DNA of 64,000 nt from Chamaecrista fasciculata (taxonomy: Eukaryota > Streptophyta > Magnoliopsida > Fabales > Fabaceae): contig QANZ01026201.1 in the NCBI GenBank assembly GCA_003254925.1, positions 45,337-109,336 on the forward strand, read 5' to 3'. Each line of letters starts with the position of its first letter. Within the stretch, counting starts at the first letter, position 1. The notes below the pieces were generated by a model. It was not told the origin of the DNA, made no database searches, and saw only the letters and a program-made list of their open reading frames with translations. Positions 1 to 13,900 of this stretch are shown here, piece by piece. Position numbers and translations under genes: made by a program.

Positions 1-278
1 ATTTTTTGGGTAAATTCACTTAAAATCTTAATTTACTTTCTTTTCTTACGTTTTGATCCTATTATAAAAAGAAAATGACCTTAATATAAGAAAATAAAAC
101 TTTTGGGGATGAAAGTTTATTTTTCCTCTTTTTTTAACGGAAAAATGGATGAAAAACGTTAGAGGGACCAACTTTTTCAAGTTTTGCATAACTGGGGGAC
201 CAATATGGAACAAAAAATAACTGGGGGACCTATTTGGAACAAGGAGCATAACTGGGGGACCAAAATAGGACTTTGGCC
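1..278. repeat. Foldback element, right part (cut by window start)
   Basis: The stretch ends in repeated blocks of the form 'gggggaccaa...' and closes with 'gactttggcc'. Its interior (about 75-150) resembles the centre of the element at 26246-26775. Only the interior and right arm are present; the left arm lies before the window or is lost. It belongs to the inverted-repeat, Mutator-like group described for 45312-46608. No coding capacity. Confidence 0.6.
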
Positions 279-321
279 TTTTGAAATAATATATCTATAT
301 TTATATGTATAGTTGAAAAAA

Positions 322-1000
322 GGCAAAAGACCTGTTGGTGCCCCTAATGTTTGGGGTCAATTTCAATTATGCCCCCAACGTATGTTTTGTGTCAGTTATG
401 CCCCAACTTTTCACATTCTTGTCAATTATACCTTAACCTCAATTTTTTTGGGCCAAAGTCTTATTTTGGGTCCCTAAAGTTTGCTCAAAGTTCTGTTTTG
501 GTCCCTCAAGTCTCCAACGAACTTTCCAACGAGATACATGGCGGCCCCGACGACTACGAAAACTCTTAATCCAAGATTTTTTTACCTCCTGAGTTCAATG
601 GCAGCCTACATTTTGCGAACAAATGACTGAAAATATGATTTCCGGCGATTGTGTAAATTTTTCGGTGACTATGTAATTTTTCGGCAGCTTGCCAGTCATT
701 TTTTCGCAAAATGGATGCCGTCATTGAACGAAGGAGGTCGAAAAACCTTGGATTAGGAGTTTTCGTAATCATCGGAGTCGACGTGTATCTTGTCGAAAAG
801 TTCGCCGGAGATTTGAGGGACCAAAACGAAACTTTGAGCAAATTTGAGGGATCAAAATAGGACTTTGGCCGAAAAAAATGAGGTTAGGATATAATTGACA
901 ACAATGTCAAACGTTAGGGGCATAACTGATACAAAACAAACGTTGGAGACGTAATTAAAATTGACCCCAAACGTTAAGGACACCAGAGGTTGGAGGCGTA
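322..1000. mobile_element. Mutator-like foldback element
   Basis: The left end starts 'ggcaaaagac' and reads 'gtttggggtcaatttcaatt'. The right arm carries the reverse complement ('aattgaccccaaacgtt' near 960). The arms flank an interior of about 300 bp. It is the same subfamily as 27523-28424, whose termini are better preserved. The right terminus here is diverged, so the end is approximate. Short ORFs inside are products of the arms, not genes. Confidence 0.65.
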
Positions 1001-1010
1001 ACTGTTTTTT

Positions 1011-2186
1011 ATTTGATTATATAACTTACAATCAACCTCCTCATGAAAAAGCTAGAGAAACTTATCCCCACTTATGCAACAAAATACTGAAATAGTATAC
1101 ATTAAAGTGTATATTCTGATAACAAAAAGTGTATATTAGTATTATTTAAGAACTTGAATAGTATAAATACATTACAACAAAATTATTATGTTTAAAATAA
1201 TAATAACAAATAAGTGAAAGTTATTTAATTTTAATTTTTTTCTATATTCGATATATAATTTTAAAATATTAACAATTAAAAGGTACTAAAATGCGTACAA
1301 TAATACATAATCAAATAAAATACAAGTGATTTTGAGCAAAAATAAAAATAAATAAATACAAGTGATATAATGAAATAGCAGAGATTTATCTGTTTTTAAC
1401 TCTAAAAAATTTAATTTTAAATTTTAGGTATGAAACAATCTTAAAACAATATGTGATTGACTCAAAATTATGAGAGGCCTCATAATTTAAATTTCTGTTA
1501 AAAATATTTTGTAAATATTATTACAATTTAATGGTACAAAAATTAAAATAAGAAATATAAAAGACGGCGGCGGAAATATCCTTTTCTTTCCTTAATCCTT
1601 ATACGTAATAGTATATTATTCTTTTTCAATGCAACTTAATTAGTTGTTTTACTTTACTCCACAAAAAACCACTAATTTGTCATAAACATGCCAATAAATG
1701 CCGAACTTGGGCCCATTCATATTGCTTCATTTTATACTTTTTCTTGTCCATCTAGGCTTCTACCAACAATTTTACACTCTCAAAACTTATATTGTGTAAT
1801 TAAAATTATATAAAATGGGCGGTATATCCTTGGGAATTTTTTTTGGTAGCAATAAATATTTATGTTAGAAAAAATAGCACTAGCATTACAAGGCAATAAA
1901 TACTCTTAAACAAATTATATTAAGCCATAATTTATCATCTTTTCATGAAGCCGGAAACTCTCTAGTGCACTGCTAAATGGAGTAATAATGAGATTCTCCA
2001 TTAACTTTTTATATCTTATATTCTTATATACAATTAATTGCAGGTCTTATTAATATATCTTTTTTTCACATTTTAATGTTTTATTTACAATTCTTATTTT
2101 GATTACAATTCAGATTCCAAAGTTTACTGTTTTTATATAAAACTAACGGAAATCGGAATAAGATGAGAGTTTTCCTATGTTAAATT
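1011..2186. other. AT-rich spacer, nothing recognised
   Basis: Very AT-rich sequence with scattered homopolymers. I see no ORF with family resemblance, no tRNA-like fold and no repeat ends. Confidence 0.5.
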
Positions 2187-2472
2187 GGTCAAAGTAAACT
2201 TTTAATTCTATGTTTTTTGCTTAGGTCAATTTGGTTCCATAATTTTTTTTGGGTACCTTTAGTCTCATATCTTTTGATTAAATTGCATAGGTAGTCTCAT
2301 TTCTTTGGGTCAAGTGTTTAGTCTCATATCTTTAAGTAATGTGGGATTGACAATGAAACATTTTGTAAAAATATAAGATCAATTTTAAAACCTGACAAAA
2401 AGTGCAACAGAAAAGTTATGAGACCAAATTGAGACCTGAGCAAAAGTTATGGGAGCAAAGTGCACTTTGACC
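2187..2472. mobile_element. Short foldback element
   Basis: It starts 'ggtcaaagt' and ends 'actttgacc', perfect inverted ends. The inner arms read 'ctcaatttggtt'-type and 'ccaaattgagacc', also inverted. Flanks share 'taaatt' but no exact 9-bp duplication. It is close in arm sequence to 36050-36345. Confidence 0.65.
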
Positions 2473-3573
2473 CTAAATTAAGTTACCAATATATATGAAT
2501 AGACGTGTAACTAAATAAATTTTTTTCCGTAGAAAATTTTTAAAAAATTAAGCTGCTTCAAGCTATGGACTATTTCCTTGTGTGTACGGAAATTATTTGG
2601 ATTTCTTGTGAAATTCTTCAATATTAATTTTTTTTTTCAATTATTGATTAACATCTCCAACTCAATTCTCAATTAACCCGTTCTATATATATTCATTGCC
2701 TCTCATTAATTATGGGTTTAAAGACTTTGAATTTGCCTTCTTAATGCAAGAATTCAACACCCACAATTATTATCATAGCCACCAATACTATAGTCAAACT
2801 ATCTCTTTGGTGTTGTAGCCTCAAAAACTCCACAAGTTTCTAAAATATTCATGTACTTAATTTTCATAATTAATATGATTTTAAAAAATTATAAAGAAAT
2901 TATCTGTCACTATCATAATAATCAAGTTTAGTGAAAGAGGCTAATTTCGTTGCAACGATATTTCATTCTACAAAAACTTTATAAGAGGTTAATTTCTTAT
3001 GATATAGTGAACTTAAATTTAAATCTCTATTGAAAATAATATCTATATTTAATATTTGGTAATATCAGCCACGTACTATCATACCAAACATTGCTCCAAT
3101 AACGTTGACAAGTTTCTAATGTGTTACTAGATTATTTTCAAAACAAATATAAAAAAGGTTTTATAAGAACTTTTTAAGGAGAGGCCAGGGTGAGTGATCA
3201 GAGAATATTAATAATTAATAAGGTAGTGTGTACTTTTGGTGAATTTTCCATAGGATTTATATATTTAGTTGTTAGGCTGAAGTTTTTCAAAGGCCTTATT
3301 TTTTCAAATTTTTTAATGGATTTAACAAATTATTTTATTATTTTATTTAATATTAAAATTTTATTTATAGAAAGAGAAAGAGAGAGCACTAGTGAAGGAG
3401 CACTCATGGTCTATTGGTCTCCATATATTATAAAGTATCCAATTAGTTGTAATATATGTAAGTAAATATTTTTAAGAGAATTATGTCAGTATGATTAAGG
3501 CTGTCAAACTTATATAGCCTTATCATAATCGTTATATAAATTTAAAAGATTTTAGGTATTATAAAATATACAT
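2473..3573. other. AT-rich spacer, nothing recognised
   Basis: Low-complexity AT-rich DNA. A 91-codon open frame at 3190-3465 has no family motif and a Phe/Ile-rich composition typical of chance frames in AT-rich DNA. Confidence 0.45.
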
Positions 3574-3963
3574 TAAATTACACTAACACCCCTAAAATTT
3601 AGGTTAGGGGCAAAAGATACCTTTGAGTTTTAAAATTTGACATACGAACAGACCTCTGAATTTTCAATTGTGCTCATTTAGGACCCAGAGTTTTAAAACT
3701 TAACAGACAAACCCACTGAGCTTTCAACTTTAATTTTTCACTTAAGACCTTTAAATTTTTTAAAAAAATGAGGCTATTTAGGAGTTTTAAGTGAGCAAAG
3801 TTGAAATTTCAAAGGGTATGTTAGTCAAATTTTAAAACTCAAGGATCCTAAGTGAGCATAATTGAAAACTCATAATCAGGGGGTCTGTCTGTCAAATTCT
3901 AAAATTCAGGAGTGTTTTCTGTCTTTAACTTAAAACTCAAGGGATCTTAGTGTAATTTAGTTT
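3574..3963. mobile_element. Foldback element
   Basis: Left arm 'aaattacactaacacccct', right arm ending 'gatcttagtgtaattta'. Internal blocks about open-ended phrases such as 'gagttttaaaatttgac' recur inverted on the other side. Ends are approximate and no exact target duplication was found. Confidence 0.6.
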
Positions 3964-4032
3964 AAAATATATGGTAAGAACTAATAACATGAATGTACAA
4001 GAAGTGAATAAAAAAAACAATGGAAAATATTA

Positions 4033-4296
4033 GAGTAAACTAACTATTTGGTCCTTGAAAGATCAGCAAGCTGACAAGTTGGTCCTTGAAAGATTAAAAT
4101 GTACAATTTAGTCTCTGAAAGATTAAAACGGTGTACTTTTTAGTTTCTAAAAGATTAAAAGGGTATACTATTTAGTCCATAAAAAAGACTAATTAGTATA
4201 TCGATATGATCTTTTAGGGATTAAATTGTACATTTTGATCTTTCAGGGACCAAATTGTCAACTCAGTGATCTTTTAGGGACCAACTTGTTAGTTAT
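4033..4296. mobile_element. Foldback element, 'gagtaaa' subfamily
   Basis: Begins 'gagtaaactaactatttggt' and ends with 'gggaccaacttgttagtta'. The two halves are near-complementary around a centre near 4170. Same subfamily as 7525-7785, 9687-9944, 41685-41994 and 42406-42740. Confidence 0.65.
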
Positions 4297-4318
4297 TTAA
4301 AGATTATAATTATAAGAA

Positions 4319-4386
4319 ATTAGGATTTAGGGTTAGGATTTAGAGTATTGGGTTTTAGGATTAGGGTTTAGAGTTTAGAGTTTAGT
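4319..4386 (+). repeat. Degenerate telomere-like repeat
   Basis: Short run of 'ttagggttaggatttag'-type units, that is, degenerate TTTAGGG plant telomere motif. Too short and imperfect to be a functional telomere. It lies about 560 bp upstream of the phosphatase start codon. Confidence 0.5.
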
Positions 4387-4870
4387 GATATAAATAATTT
4401 TTATATTTGTTTAACTTATTTTATTTTTTATATAAATAAAATATAATTTTAAAATTTAATTATTTAACCATATTTTATTAATACATAAATTTAAAATATA
4501 TTTCAGAAGGGTAATATTGTCTTTTTAAAAAAATAATGAGATAATTTAGTGTTATAAAAAATGTGAGAGTACTTCCTATGTTTCCAATGACAATAAATAT
4601 ACTCTTATCGTCCACCAGAAAATTAAAAAAAAAAAAAAAACTCTTATAATGTGCCCTTAAATATAATCCAATTACCAAACCAAATCATGTTAATTAATTA
4701 ATACAAAAAATAAAGGAAGATGAAAACCATGAAAAAAGAAAGAAGGAAGAAGCTGTTACCAGCCATGCATACATAAGAATAAATCCTTTATCTTTATCAT
4801 TCTTACAAAACAAAACTATCGTCAAAACTCAAACAACCCACGTTCTCCTCCACTCCTTTATATCTCTCTC

Positions 4871-4880
4871 TATATATAAA
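4871..4880 (+). promoter_or_regulatory. Probable TATA box of phosphatase gene
   Basis: A 'tatatataaa' motif follows a CT-rich stretch and lies 71-80 bp before the start codon, so transcription would begin near 4900-4910. A second CTT-rich tract ('cttcttcttcttcttcc') forms the leader just before the ATG. Inferred from position and sequence only. Confidence 0.5.
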
Positions 4881-4950
4881 TCAAACTCTCAGAAAAATTA
4901 ATACACAGAGACATACATATATATTTCCTTCGTCTTCTTCTTCTTCTTCC

Positions 4951-7900
4951 ATGGATTTCAAATACAATTCTACACACATATTTTCACTGCTTCTTTTGTT
5001 CATTAATTATTTCTGTTCTTGTTCTTGTTGGGTCTTACATCCTCTGATTGCCAATACGACGTCGTCTCACCAAAACTTCACAGCCATATCAGATTTCAGA
5101 GTCCTCAATAGAAGATTCCTCGAATCTTGCTCTTCTTCTAACCCTTATCTTCAACTCAATGTCTCTTCTTCTAATTCTTCTTCAATCTCTGACGACGAAT
5201 TCTTAACCGTCACTGTTTCTGGCGTCTCTCAACCTTCTCAAAAAGATTGGGTGGCTATGATCTCTCCATCAAACTCAGAGTAATATATACAAAATTAACT
5301 TTAATTGTGTTGTTCTCAAATATTAATATGTCATACATATTTTTTTGAATTATATTAAAAAAACGTTTTAATGACGATTTTAATTTCGTTGTTGTTTTGT
5401 ATGTTTAAAATAAGCAGTGTAGGGACTTGCATTCAGAATGAGATTTTTTACCTTCAAACTGGTGACACTGCTTCACTTCCTCTGTTATGCCATTACCCTG
5501 TCAAGGTATGTATGATAATTTAATTAATTAATTAATTATTTTAATTATAGTTAATATAATATTTTTTTTATACATCAAATTTATATGTCCTATGAATCTT
5601 CTTTTTGGTTCTTCTATGCTTAGGTTGTTAACTTTTATTTGGTGAGAATGACAATGCAATTGAATTAATTATCTGTATATGAAATTACTCCATATATATC
5701 TGAGAAATTAATAATCCTGAGATGTGATAGTAATAAATAAACTGAAATGAATAAAGATAAACTGAACACATCGTGATTTCATGACAGGGCATGCCTCATT
5801 AATGCTCCACCTGTCAATCTTCTATATTTTAATTTCAAAGCTTGCTTGTTTAAATCTTGAATATTGGAGAGGTGGAGTGTACTTCAATGTTGATGTTTAT
5901 TTTTATTTATTATTAAAATCACCATCTGATTAATTTTTTTTTTTTTGATAATTTTGATTCATTCTACAATCAAGTTTAAAGTCTCCAAATAAACAGGGAA
6001 CCATGAATAATATATATATATAGATATATAAGACAAAAGTATTCTTTTAGTCCTAAACTTTACACCAATTATCAATTTTGTATCTAATCTTTTTTTGCGA
6101 TCAATTTAGTCCCTAATGTTTTATATTTTAGTTAATATTATCATTTGCTCTTACTTTAATTAAATATTAACGACAAAACCTACATGTAACATAAAATTAT
6201 TAAAAAAAATTAAATTCTAACTCAAATTGAAAAACATAATGAAGTTTGTCGTTAATTTATCGAAAGAAGTTAGTTAAATGATAAAATTGACTAAAACGTG
6301 AAACATTGGGAAAAAAATTGATCGCAAAAAAAAAATTAAGGACGAAATTGACAGTTGGTGTCAAATATGAGGACCAAAAAATTACTTTTTATATATAAAA
6401 AATAATGTTTGAGATATATCATTTCTCCTTTCAAAAAGATATATCTAGTTTAAGTTTTTATACACAAATATAATTTTCAAACAATTTAGTGTGAGTTTAA
6501 TTTATTGAAAGCATTGAGTACTAAAAAAATGAGACTGTTTAAATATCATGAATTATAATAATCTTTATTGTCACCCATTCTATATATTAAATTAATTTTC
6601 TTTATTTTGATGGCACATTGAAATTCATAAACTAGTGGTTAATACTTAACTATAACAACTTCCAAAATGGTTTAATCAGTGTTATTTAGCGTGTCTTTAG
6701 CTATACGCATCAAGTTAATTAATTCCTAATACATTTCATTGTTAACATCACCAGGAACCATCCAATTAATTAATGACTAAAATACAGAAAATATTAATGA
6801 ACACAGGCCCGGTCGGGTCAGTCCGGGCTAATTTTTTTTTAAAAAAAACATCATTTATTCATTTTATATATTTTTAATTTGTATATGTTGGTAAAAAATT
6901 AATTTTGGATCAATATAATGATGTTTTTATTAATAAAGACATTTAATTTGACTTAATTGTTAAAAAATGTTGATTTAATTAAGATTAAGTATATATTATA
7001 TATATATTTTTAATATACAATTGATAAACATAATAATAGATATGTATTTATTACAATTAAAAATATATTTAGTAGTATAAAATATAAATATATATATATA
7101 ATAAAACTTTAAAAAATTATTTTTATTAAAAAAAATGAGAGTACCCCGGGCCGGGCCGGGTCCACCGGGTTTCCGGGCCGGTCGGGTCCCTTGTACACCC
7201 CTACTTTTGTGTAAGTAACTTCTTGTATTGAAACTTTTATTTATAAAATTAACTTTTAATAATTTTATGATTATTTTTGTATTTTATATTGTCTAAATTA
7301 AAAATTAACTATTGTTATCAAAAACTCATAATTAGTAATAATTAGTTCAATAATTAAAGTAAACAATAATTCTGCATTTAGTCTCACTTATTTAAGGAGA
7401 GTTATGCAAGTACATGCCAATTTATCCCACTATCCTATTTCGAAAACTTTTGACTTTCTTAATTTCTAAAGTACTTATTTTTAGTTAATTCAATATTATT
7501 TTATACATTAATTTAACTATTTAAGAGTAAACTAATATTTTAGTTCCTGAAAAATCACTGAGCTATCAATTCAATCTCTAAAAAATTAAAATATACAATT
7601 TGATCCTTAAAATATCAAAATAGTATATTAATTAGTCCTTTTTAAAATAATATATCATTTTAATCTTTCAGAGACTAAAAGATATAGTATTTTGATCCTT
7701 CAACGACTAAATATATATTTTAATATTTTAGAAACTGAATTGTAAGTCAAATGATAGTTTAGGGACGGAATTATTAATTTTACTCTTAATTTAATTAGAT
7801 GTTACAACTTACAAGCCACAATTTTATGTATAGCTTTTTGAATATTGCAACCACGTGCAGTGTTTGATTTGAGTAAAGTAGAGAAAGCTCTTTTCAAGAT

Positions 7901-10900
7901 TCACATTCCACTCACCAGTCACCAACATTCATTATATTTTAATTTTTTTCTTTTTTTTTTATTATCTTTAATTTTTTTTTTAATTAATTAAATTGTGTGG
8001 TGCCTTGTAACCATCATTGTCTATCATGCATGTTAGGCACATTACCTCAAGTCACCTATTTACAAAGGTTTTCAGTTTTGGCAATGATGTATGAACTTGA
8101 TCAAGTTCAATGATGTATACATACGTGAATTAGGCAGAGTCCAGAAAATTTAAAGATCCATCTAGTATGCATGTGTTAGGCATTGGAGAATTTTTTTAGA
8201 TGAGTTAGACCTTTTAATGTGATATTAGAGTGGTGGGTTTGAATATGTGTGAATGATGAGTCTTACTATGGGTTATTTTGGAGATAATTCGTTGACTTCA
8301 CGCTCCTATGTTGGGTGTGAAGAGATATGTTGAAGTTTCCTATCGTTTAGTTAAAAAGCTGATAAGTTGTATATATATTGGCTGATGCAATTATCTCTCT
8401 TTAAAAATTCTTTTGAGAAGAGTTAAACTTTCTAACACTATTAAATAATTTTTTTTATGAAAGTTTTCTCAAAAAAGTCAATGATAATATTTTGTTAAGA
8501 GTAATGAGATGTGTTCATCTAATGGACACTCTTAAGCAAACTAAGTCACATATATTGGGTAACTAATGTGTGAGTTGTGACATATATAATAATAAGGCCA
8601 AAATGCGAATTTGGTCCTATAACTTTGCTCAAGTTCTCAAATCAGTCCTATAACATTTTTTGTCTCGAATTTGGTCCTGTAACTTTGCTCAAGTTCCCAA
8701 ATCAGTCCTATAACTTTTTTTGTCTCGAATTTGGTCCTATAATTTTGCTCCAGGTCCCAAATCAGTCCTATATCTTTTTTTTTCTCAGTTTTGGTCCCAT
8801 ATGTTTTGAAAACCTCCCATCATTAGTCCTCCGTCTATTTTAAATTACAATTTAGTCCTGAAAACTTCAAGTCCCTTTCACTTTAGTCCCTGACTATCAA
8901 AATGAAAGTGAAAGTCCCATATGTTTATGAGTTTCTTGGCAATTTCCGTACGTTTTCCATTTCATTTGCTTTAATTTGTGTTTTTTTTTTGCATTTATAT
9001 TCCATTTCATGAAGAATTCATGGATCAGGGACCAAGATATAAGGTTTGAGAATCTTCAGANAAAAAATATTTAATTTATAATTTTTTATGAGAAATTGAA
9101 TATTTTTACATATTTTATGCTTTGCGGTTATTTAATATTTTGATGTAAAAACATTAATTAAATACTTATTTATTTATTGCACTCACCTGCAAGAACAGTA
9201 GCATTCTGATCTGGTAGATATATATTGCGTGCTTCCACCCAAAATGGAGATGTTTGTTTTCACTATAATAGAAATTCACAAAATGATGATTCTTGTGTTA
9301 CATAATCATAGGAAACACTTTAGCTTTTAGGCCACACCATTAATTTTCTTCCAAGCCATTTTGTGATTAGATTTTTAAGTTTTTTTGGGTTTTTGGTGTT
9401 TTGGGTGGAGGCACTGGGCTTTCAAACAACAAAAACAAATAACTCCAAATCACTAATTATAATTAATTTATCTTAAATCAAATATATGGATTTGATAATA
9501 GTGATAGAAACAAGTTCGTCAAATTAGATAAAGACATAAAGTTAATTTAAATCAAATACCAACTGAAAATTTAAAAATAAAAAATAAAAAAGTGATCAAT
9601 GGATCATCTGCAGTTCAAGTTATGTGTTGTTGTCTTTTAATTATTATCAAGCCAGTACAAGGAGTTGTTATTTAGTTATTATATTAGAGTAAATTATTAA
9701 TTTAGCCTATGGATTATATAAATGTTACTATTTTAGTCATTAGTTTCTTTGAAATAATTAATTTAATCCCTTAAAATTCATGACTCGTTGTTTAGTCCCT
9801 CTAGAGTTGTACAATGATAGACTAATGGAAGGACTAACTTGCCAAGAGTCATGAATTTTCAGGGACTAAATTAAGTATTTCAATAAGATAGGGACTAAAA
9901 TGATAGTGTTCATATAACTTAAGGACTAAACTGTTAGATGACTCTATAATATTATATGTGTGTTGGAAGAAATTGCAAAGAAAAATTACTGAGAAAGACT
10001 AATAGGATCTAGTCCCATAAAATAGGCTAATTAATTGAACAATCATGCAATAATAATCCTTCATTTGATAGCTCAAACTTTGGATGTAATCAAAGATATG
10101 AAAGAACTTCACTTTCTTAGTAGCTAAACACTTTATTAAGCTGACACAAACATCTTAAATTCCTACATATTTTGAAACAATTAATGTTGTCCATTTGGGT
10201 TAATACATGAAAACTGCAGGCACAATACATGACAAATGATCCAGATTACCTTAGTTGCAAGAAGAAGGAATGCAAGAAATCTAAGAATGGAAAATGCAGA
10301 GTCACAACTTGCAGTGGATCACTCAAGTTCCATGTTATCAATATTAGAACTGACATTGAGTTTGTGTTCTTCTCTGGAGGATTTGCCACCCCTTGTGTTT
10401 TAACAAGGTCCACTCCTCTCAGCTTTTCTAACCCTAAGAAGCCACTCTATGCACATATCTCAAGCACAGATTCTTCCGGAACATCGGTAAGTGACACATC
10501 ATTGCTTTGTACTAGGTTTCTTGTTTACAAAAAAACATAGATTTCATATATGACACGAGAAAATACTTAGTATTATTCAAGTACAATTGAAATATCATGT
10601 CATATAGTTGACGGAAATTAAGTCTAGTAGAAGGGGTTAGTCTCTGGGAACAGATCCCCTGGAGTACTTCAAGGTGCTTATATGCGTGGAAGAAATAATT
10701 TTTCTGTGCGGAAAAATTTGAAAATACATTACGCTGCATCCTAAAGTACTCTAAGTCCAAGGGATCTGTTCCCCACTTCCCAAGTCTCTTAGAAATAATG
10801 AATCTAGATTCAAATCTTCATTAGAAAAGGTGTCCACATGTAATACTCGACAAAATTTCGAAAATATTTACTTCCTGTGAAGGATAATATGGAAAGCCCA

Positions 10901-13900
10901 GAAAAGAAATAATGATAAGATAGTTCTATATTAGTGTTTCATAGGATATTATTCAATTATTAGGGTTTTATTATGGTTTGTGCTTGGTGTTGCAGATGAG
11001 ATTGACATGGGTTAGTGGAGACAATCAACCCCAAAAAGTTCAATATGGGAAAAGAACATCTACTTCACAAGTCACCACATTCACACAAGATGATATGTGC
11101 AGTAAGTACTAATACTACTACTACTAGCTTAAATTATCTTCATCACAAGTATATATATATATATATATGATTGATTTTGTCCTAGATTAGGCTTATAATT
11201 ACCTATAATAAGTGTTTGGTTTAAAAAATGGTAGGTTCACTGAGTCCTGCAAAGGATTTTGGGTGGCATGACCCTGGATACATTCACTCAGCAGTTATGA
11301 CAGGACTTAAGCCTCTAAGCACCTTCTCCTATAGATATGGAAGGTATACAATATACACTGCTTGGTCCTTCTTCATCCTCCATAATCCAAACTTAACCTA
11401 TATATGAGAATTTAATTTTTTCAGGAAGGCTTCTCAGTGAGATGCTTTTGTAACACCTGAATTGCAAGAAACTAGGATTGTGTGTGTTAAGTGTTAAAAA
11501 ATAATGTTACTTTCATTTTTCTGGTGATTAATTCAGTGACTCAGTTGGTTGGAGTGAACAAATTAAGTTTTCAACTCCGCCGGCCGGAGGATCACAGCAG
11601 CTCAGATTCCTTGCATATGGTGATATGGGAAAGACTCCTCTGGATGCTTCACAAGAACACTACATTCAGGTGAATTAGTTACTTCTTACACAAAATCTGT
11701 AAGTACTCAGCTGCATATTTATACTGATAAAGATCCTACATTCAGAGAAAATTTTCATTCTGCAATTCTGTATATTTTCATGGGATCTCTTCCTTTAGAG
11801 AATCAGAGACTAATAGTTCATAATTCTATAGATTGAAGGGTTAAAGTTCATGAATCTACCTACACATCACAGTTTAGTGAAGCAAGCTAAAATTTAGAAA
11901 CTAACATCAAAATGTACTAATCAGTATTATGGTGTTTTTTCTTTTTTTCCTGATGCAGCCAGGAGCTCTTTCAGTTATTAAAGCAATGGCCAATGAAGTA
12001 GATTCCAACAATGTAGACTCAGTTTTTCATATTGGAGACATAAGCTACGCAACCGGCTTCCTCGTTGAGTGGGACTACTTCCTTCACCTTATCACCCCAG
12101 TTGCAACTAGGGTTTCTTACATGACTGCTATAGGGAACCATGAGAGGTATGTTGTAAATTGTGTATATATTTGTATGTCAAATAAATTCTCAAATTGCCT
12201 AAATTGATTTAATAAGTCTGTCAACATCTGTATCAGTCCTCTACATATTTTGACCGAGTTCTTATCTGAGTTACTTGATCTGATATTTTCACCGAAAAAC
12301 TGTCTTCTACTATTTTGATTCCTTGTTTCAATAACAAGAATGGTTCGTGATAGTCTTGGAGAGTGCCTCTTACTAATTTACTGAGAAGTTGCTAAATATC
12401 TCTTAAAAACAGTATTCTTGTGATACGACTCGAACTGATTTTACTGAGAACTAATATTTTCATCAGTTGAAAGACTTTGATACCTCAAAAAGGGTGAGAC
12501 TGTGACATTTTCTCATTCTCAGGTACTAAAGTGATGATCGCATAAAATTTTCAGATAATCAAATGAATGATCATACTATTTTGAGGACCAATTTCAAAGT
12601 TCTTAAGACAGATTTGTGACTTGACTTATTGTTTATGACTTAGGGATTATCCTGATTCTGGTTCAAGATATGTTACTACTGACTCTGGGGGAGAATGTGG
12701 AGTACCTTATGAGACATACTTTCCTATGCCAACTGCAGAAAAGGATAAGCCTTGGTATTCAATTGAACAAGCTAGTGTTCATTTCACAGTGATATCAACT
12801 GAACATGACTGGACACAAAATTCTGAGCAAGTAAGTAGAATGAGGAAATCTACCATTATTTTTTCTTTGCATCATACTTCTAGTTTTGAGTTCTTTCAAT
12901 CTCTCACTATTTAATGACATGTTTAACTTTTCTGTTGCAGTATGAGTGGATGAACAAGGACATGGCTTCGGTTAATCGACAAAAAACTCCTTGGCTAATC
13001 TTTATGGGGTAAGTGAATTATCATAACTGTTACATATCATAATTCGAGTTCAGATCCTTCGAAAGTTTAGGTGAAGTTCAGTTTTCTAACTCTGGAAAAT
13101 TGAATTTCAGAAGATCCCTTCCTATTAAAATTTCAACATGAGGAATGTGAATTAGTACTTTGTCCATAGTACGCTTCAAGACTAAATGGTTTTTCTACTA
13201 AAGATCAACTTAGAAATTATAACAAACCTATCTTGATATAATAAGCTTGACATTTTCTCATTGCAGACATAGACCAATGTACACTTCCAATCATGGATTA
13301 TTTTCTGTTGATGATGAGTTTGCTAAAGCTGTAGAACCACTGTTATTGCAGAATAAGGTAAGATTCTGCTAATCAAGATCCTTTTTTTTTGTTAATATTT
13401 AATAATCCTTTTTAATTTCAGAATAGTTTTCAATGATAATAAAGATGGTGAATATGTATCAAACAGGTTGATCTGGTTCTGTTTGGCCATGTGCATAATT
13501 ATGAGAGAACTTGTTCTGTATATCAAAATGATTGTAAAGCAATGCCTAAAAAAGATGCAAATGGAGTTGATACATATGACAACAAAAACTACAGTGCTCC
13601 GGTGCATGCTGTCATCGGTATGGCCGGCTTCGCGTTAGACGACTTTTCCAACAATGTAAGTACTTCTCTCTTTCTTTTTTGAGAAAATGCTAAAAGATTA
13701 AAGTGTGTAAATTAAACTTTTATACACTGAGTTGTCAACTCGTATATTTTTCAGAGATCAAATTGTATATTTATTCTTTCGTTTCCTAAAGTGGGCTGAT
13801 GCCTTATGACCTCTCAGGCCCAATGGGCCTTTCAAGTTTTTTTTTACAACAAAAAAGAATTGTGAGTTCACATGGATGCATGAACAGGTGGAGAGTTGGA

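Noticed and set aside
3190-3465. 91-codon open frame as a possible small gene
   Set aside because: Phe/Ile/Leu-rich chance composition in AT-rich DNA, no motif, no splice context, no leader.
4319-4386. Interstitial telomere or chromosome-fusion scar
   Set aside because: Only a few degenerate units; similar motifs occur within the foldback element at 33625-33905, so a repeat-derived origin is simpler.
8577-8843. Open frame with three repeats of 'EFGPVTLLKFPNQSYNF'
   Set aside because: A translation of the tandem unit of a foldback arm; the same peptide appears from 46394-46579 on the minus strand.
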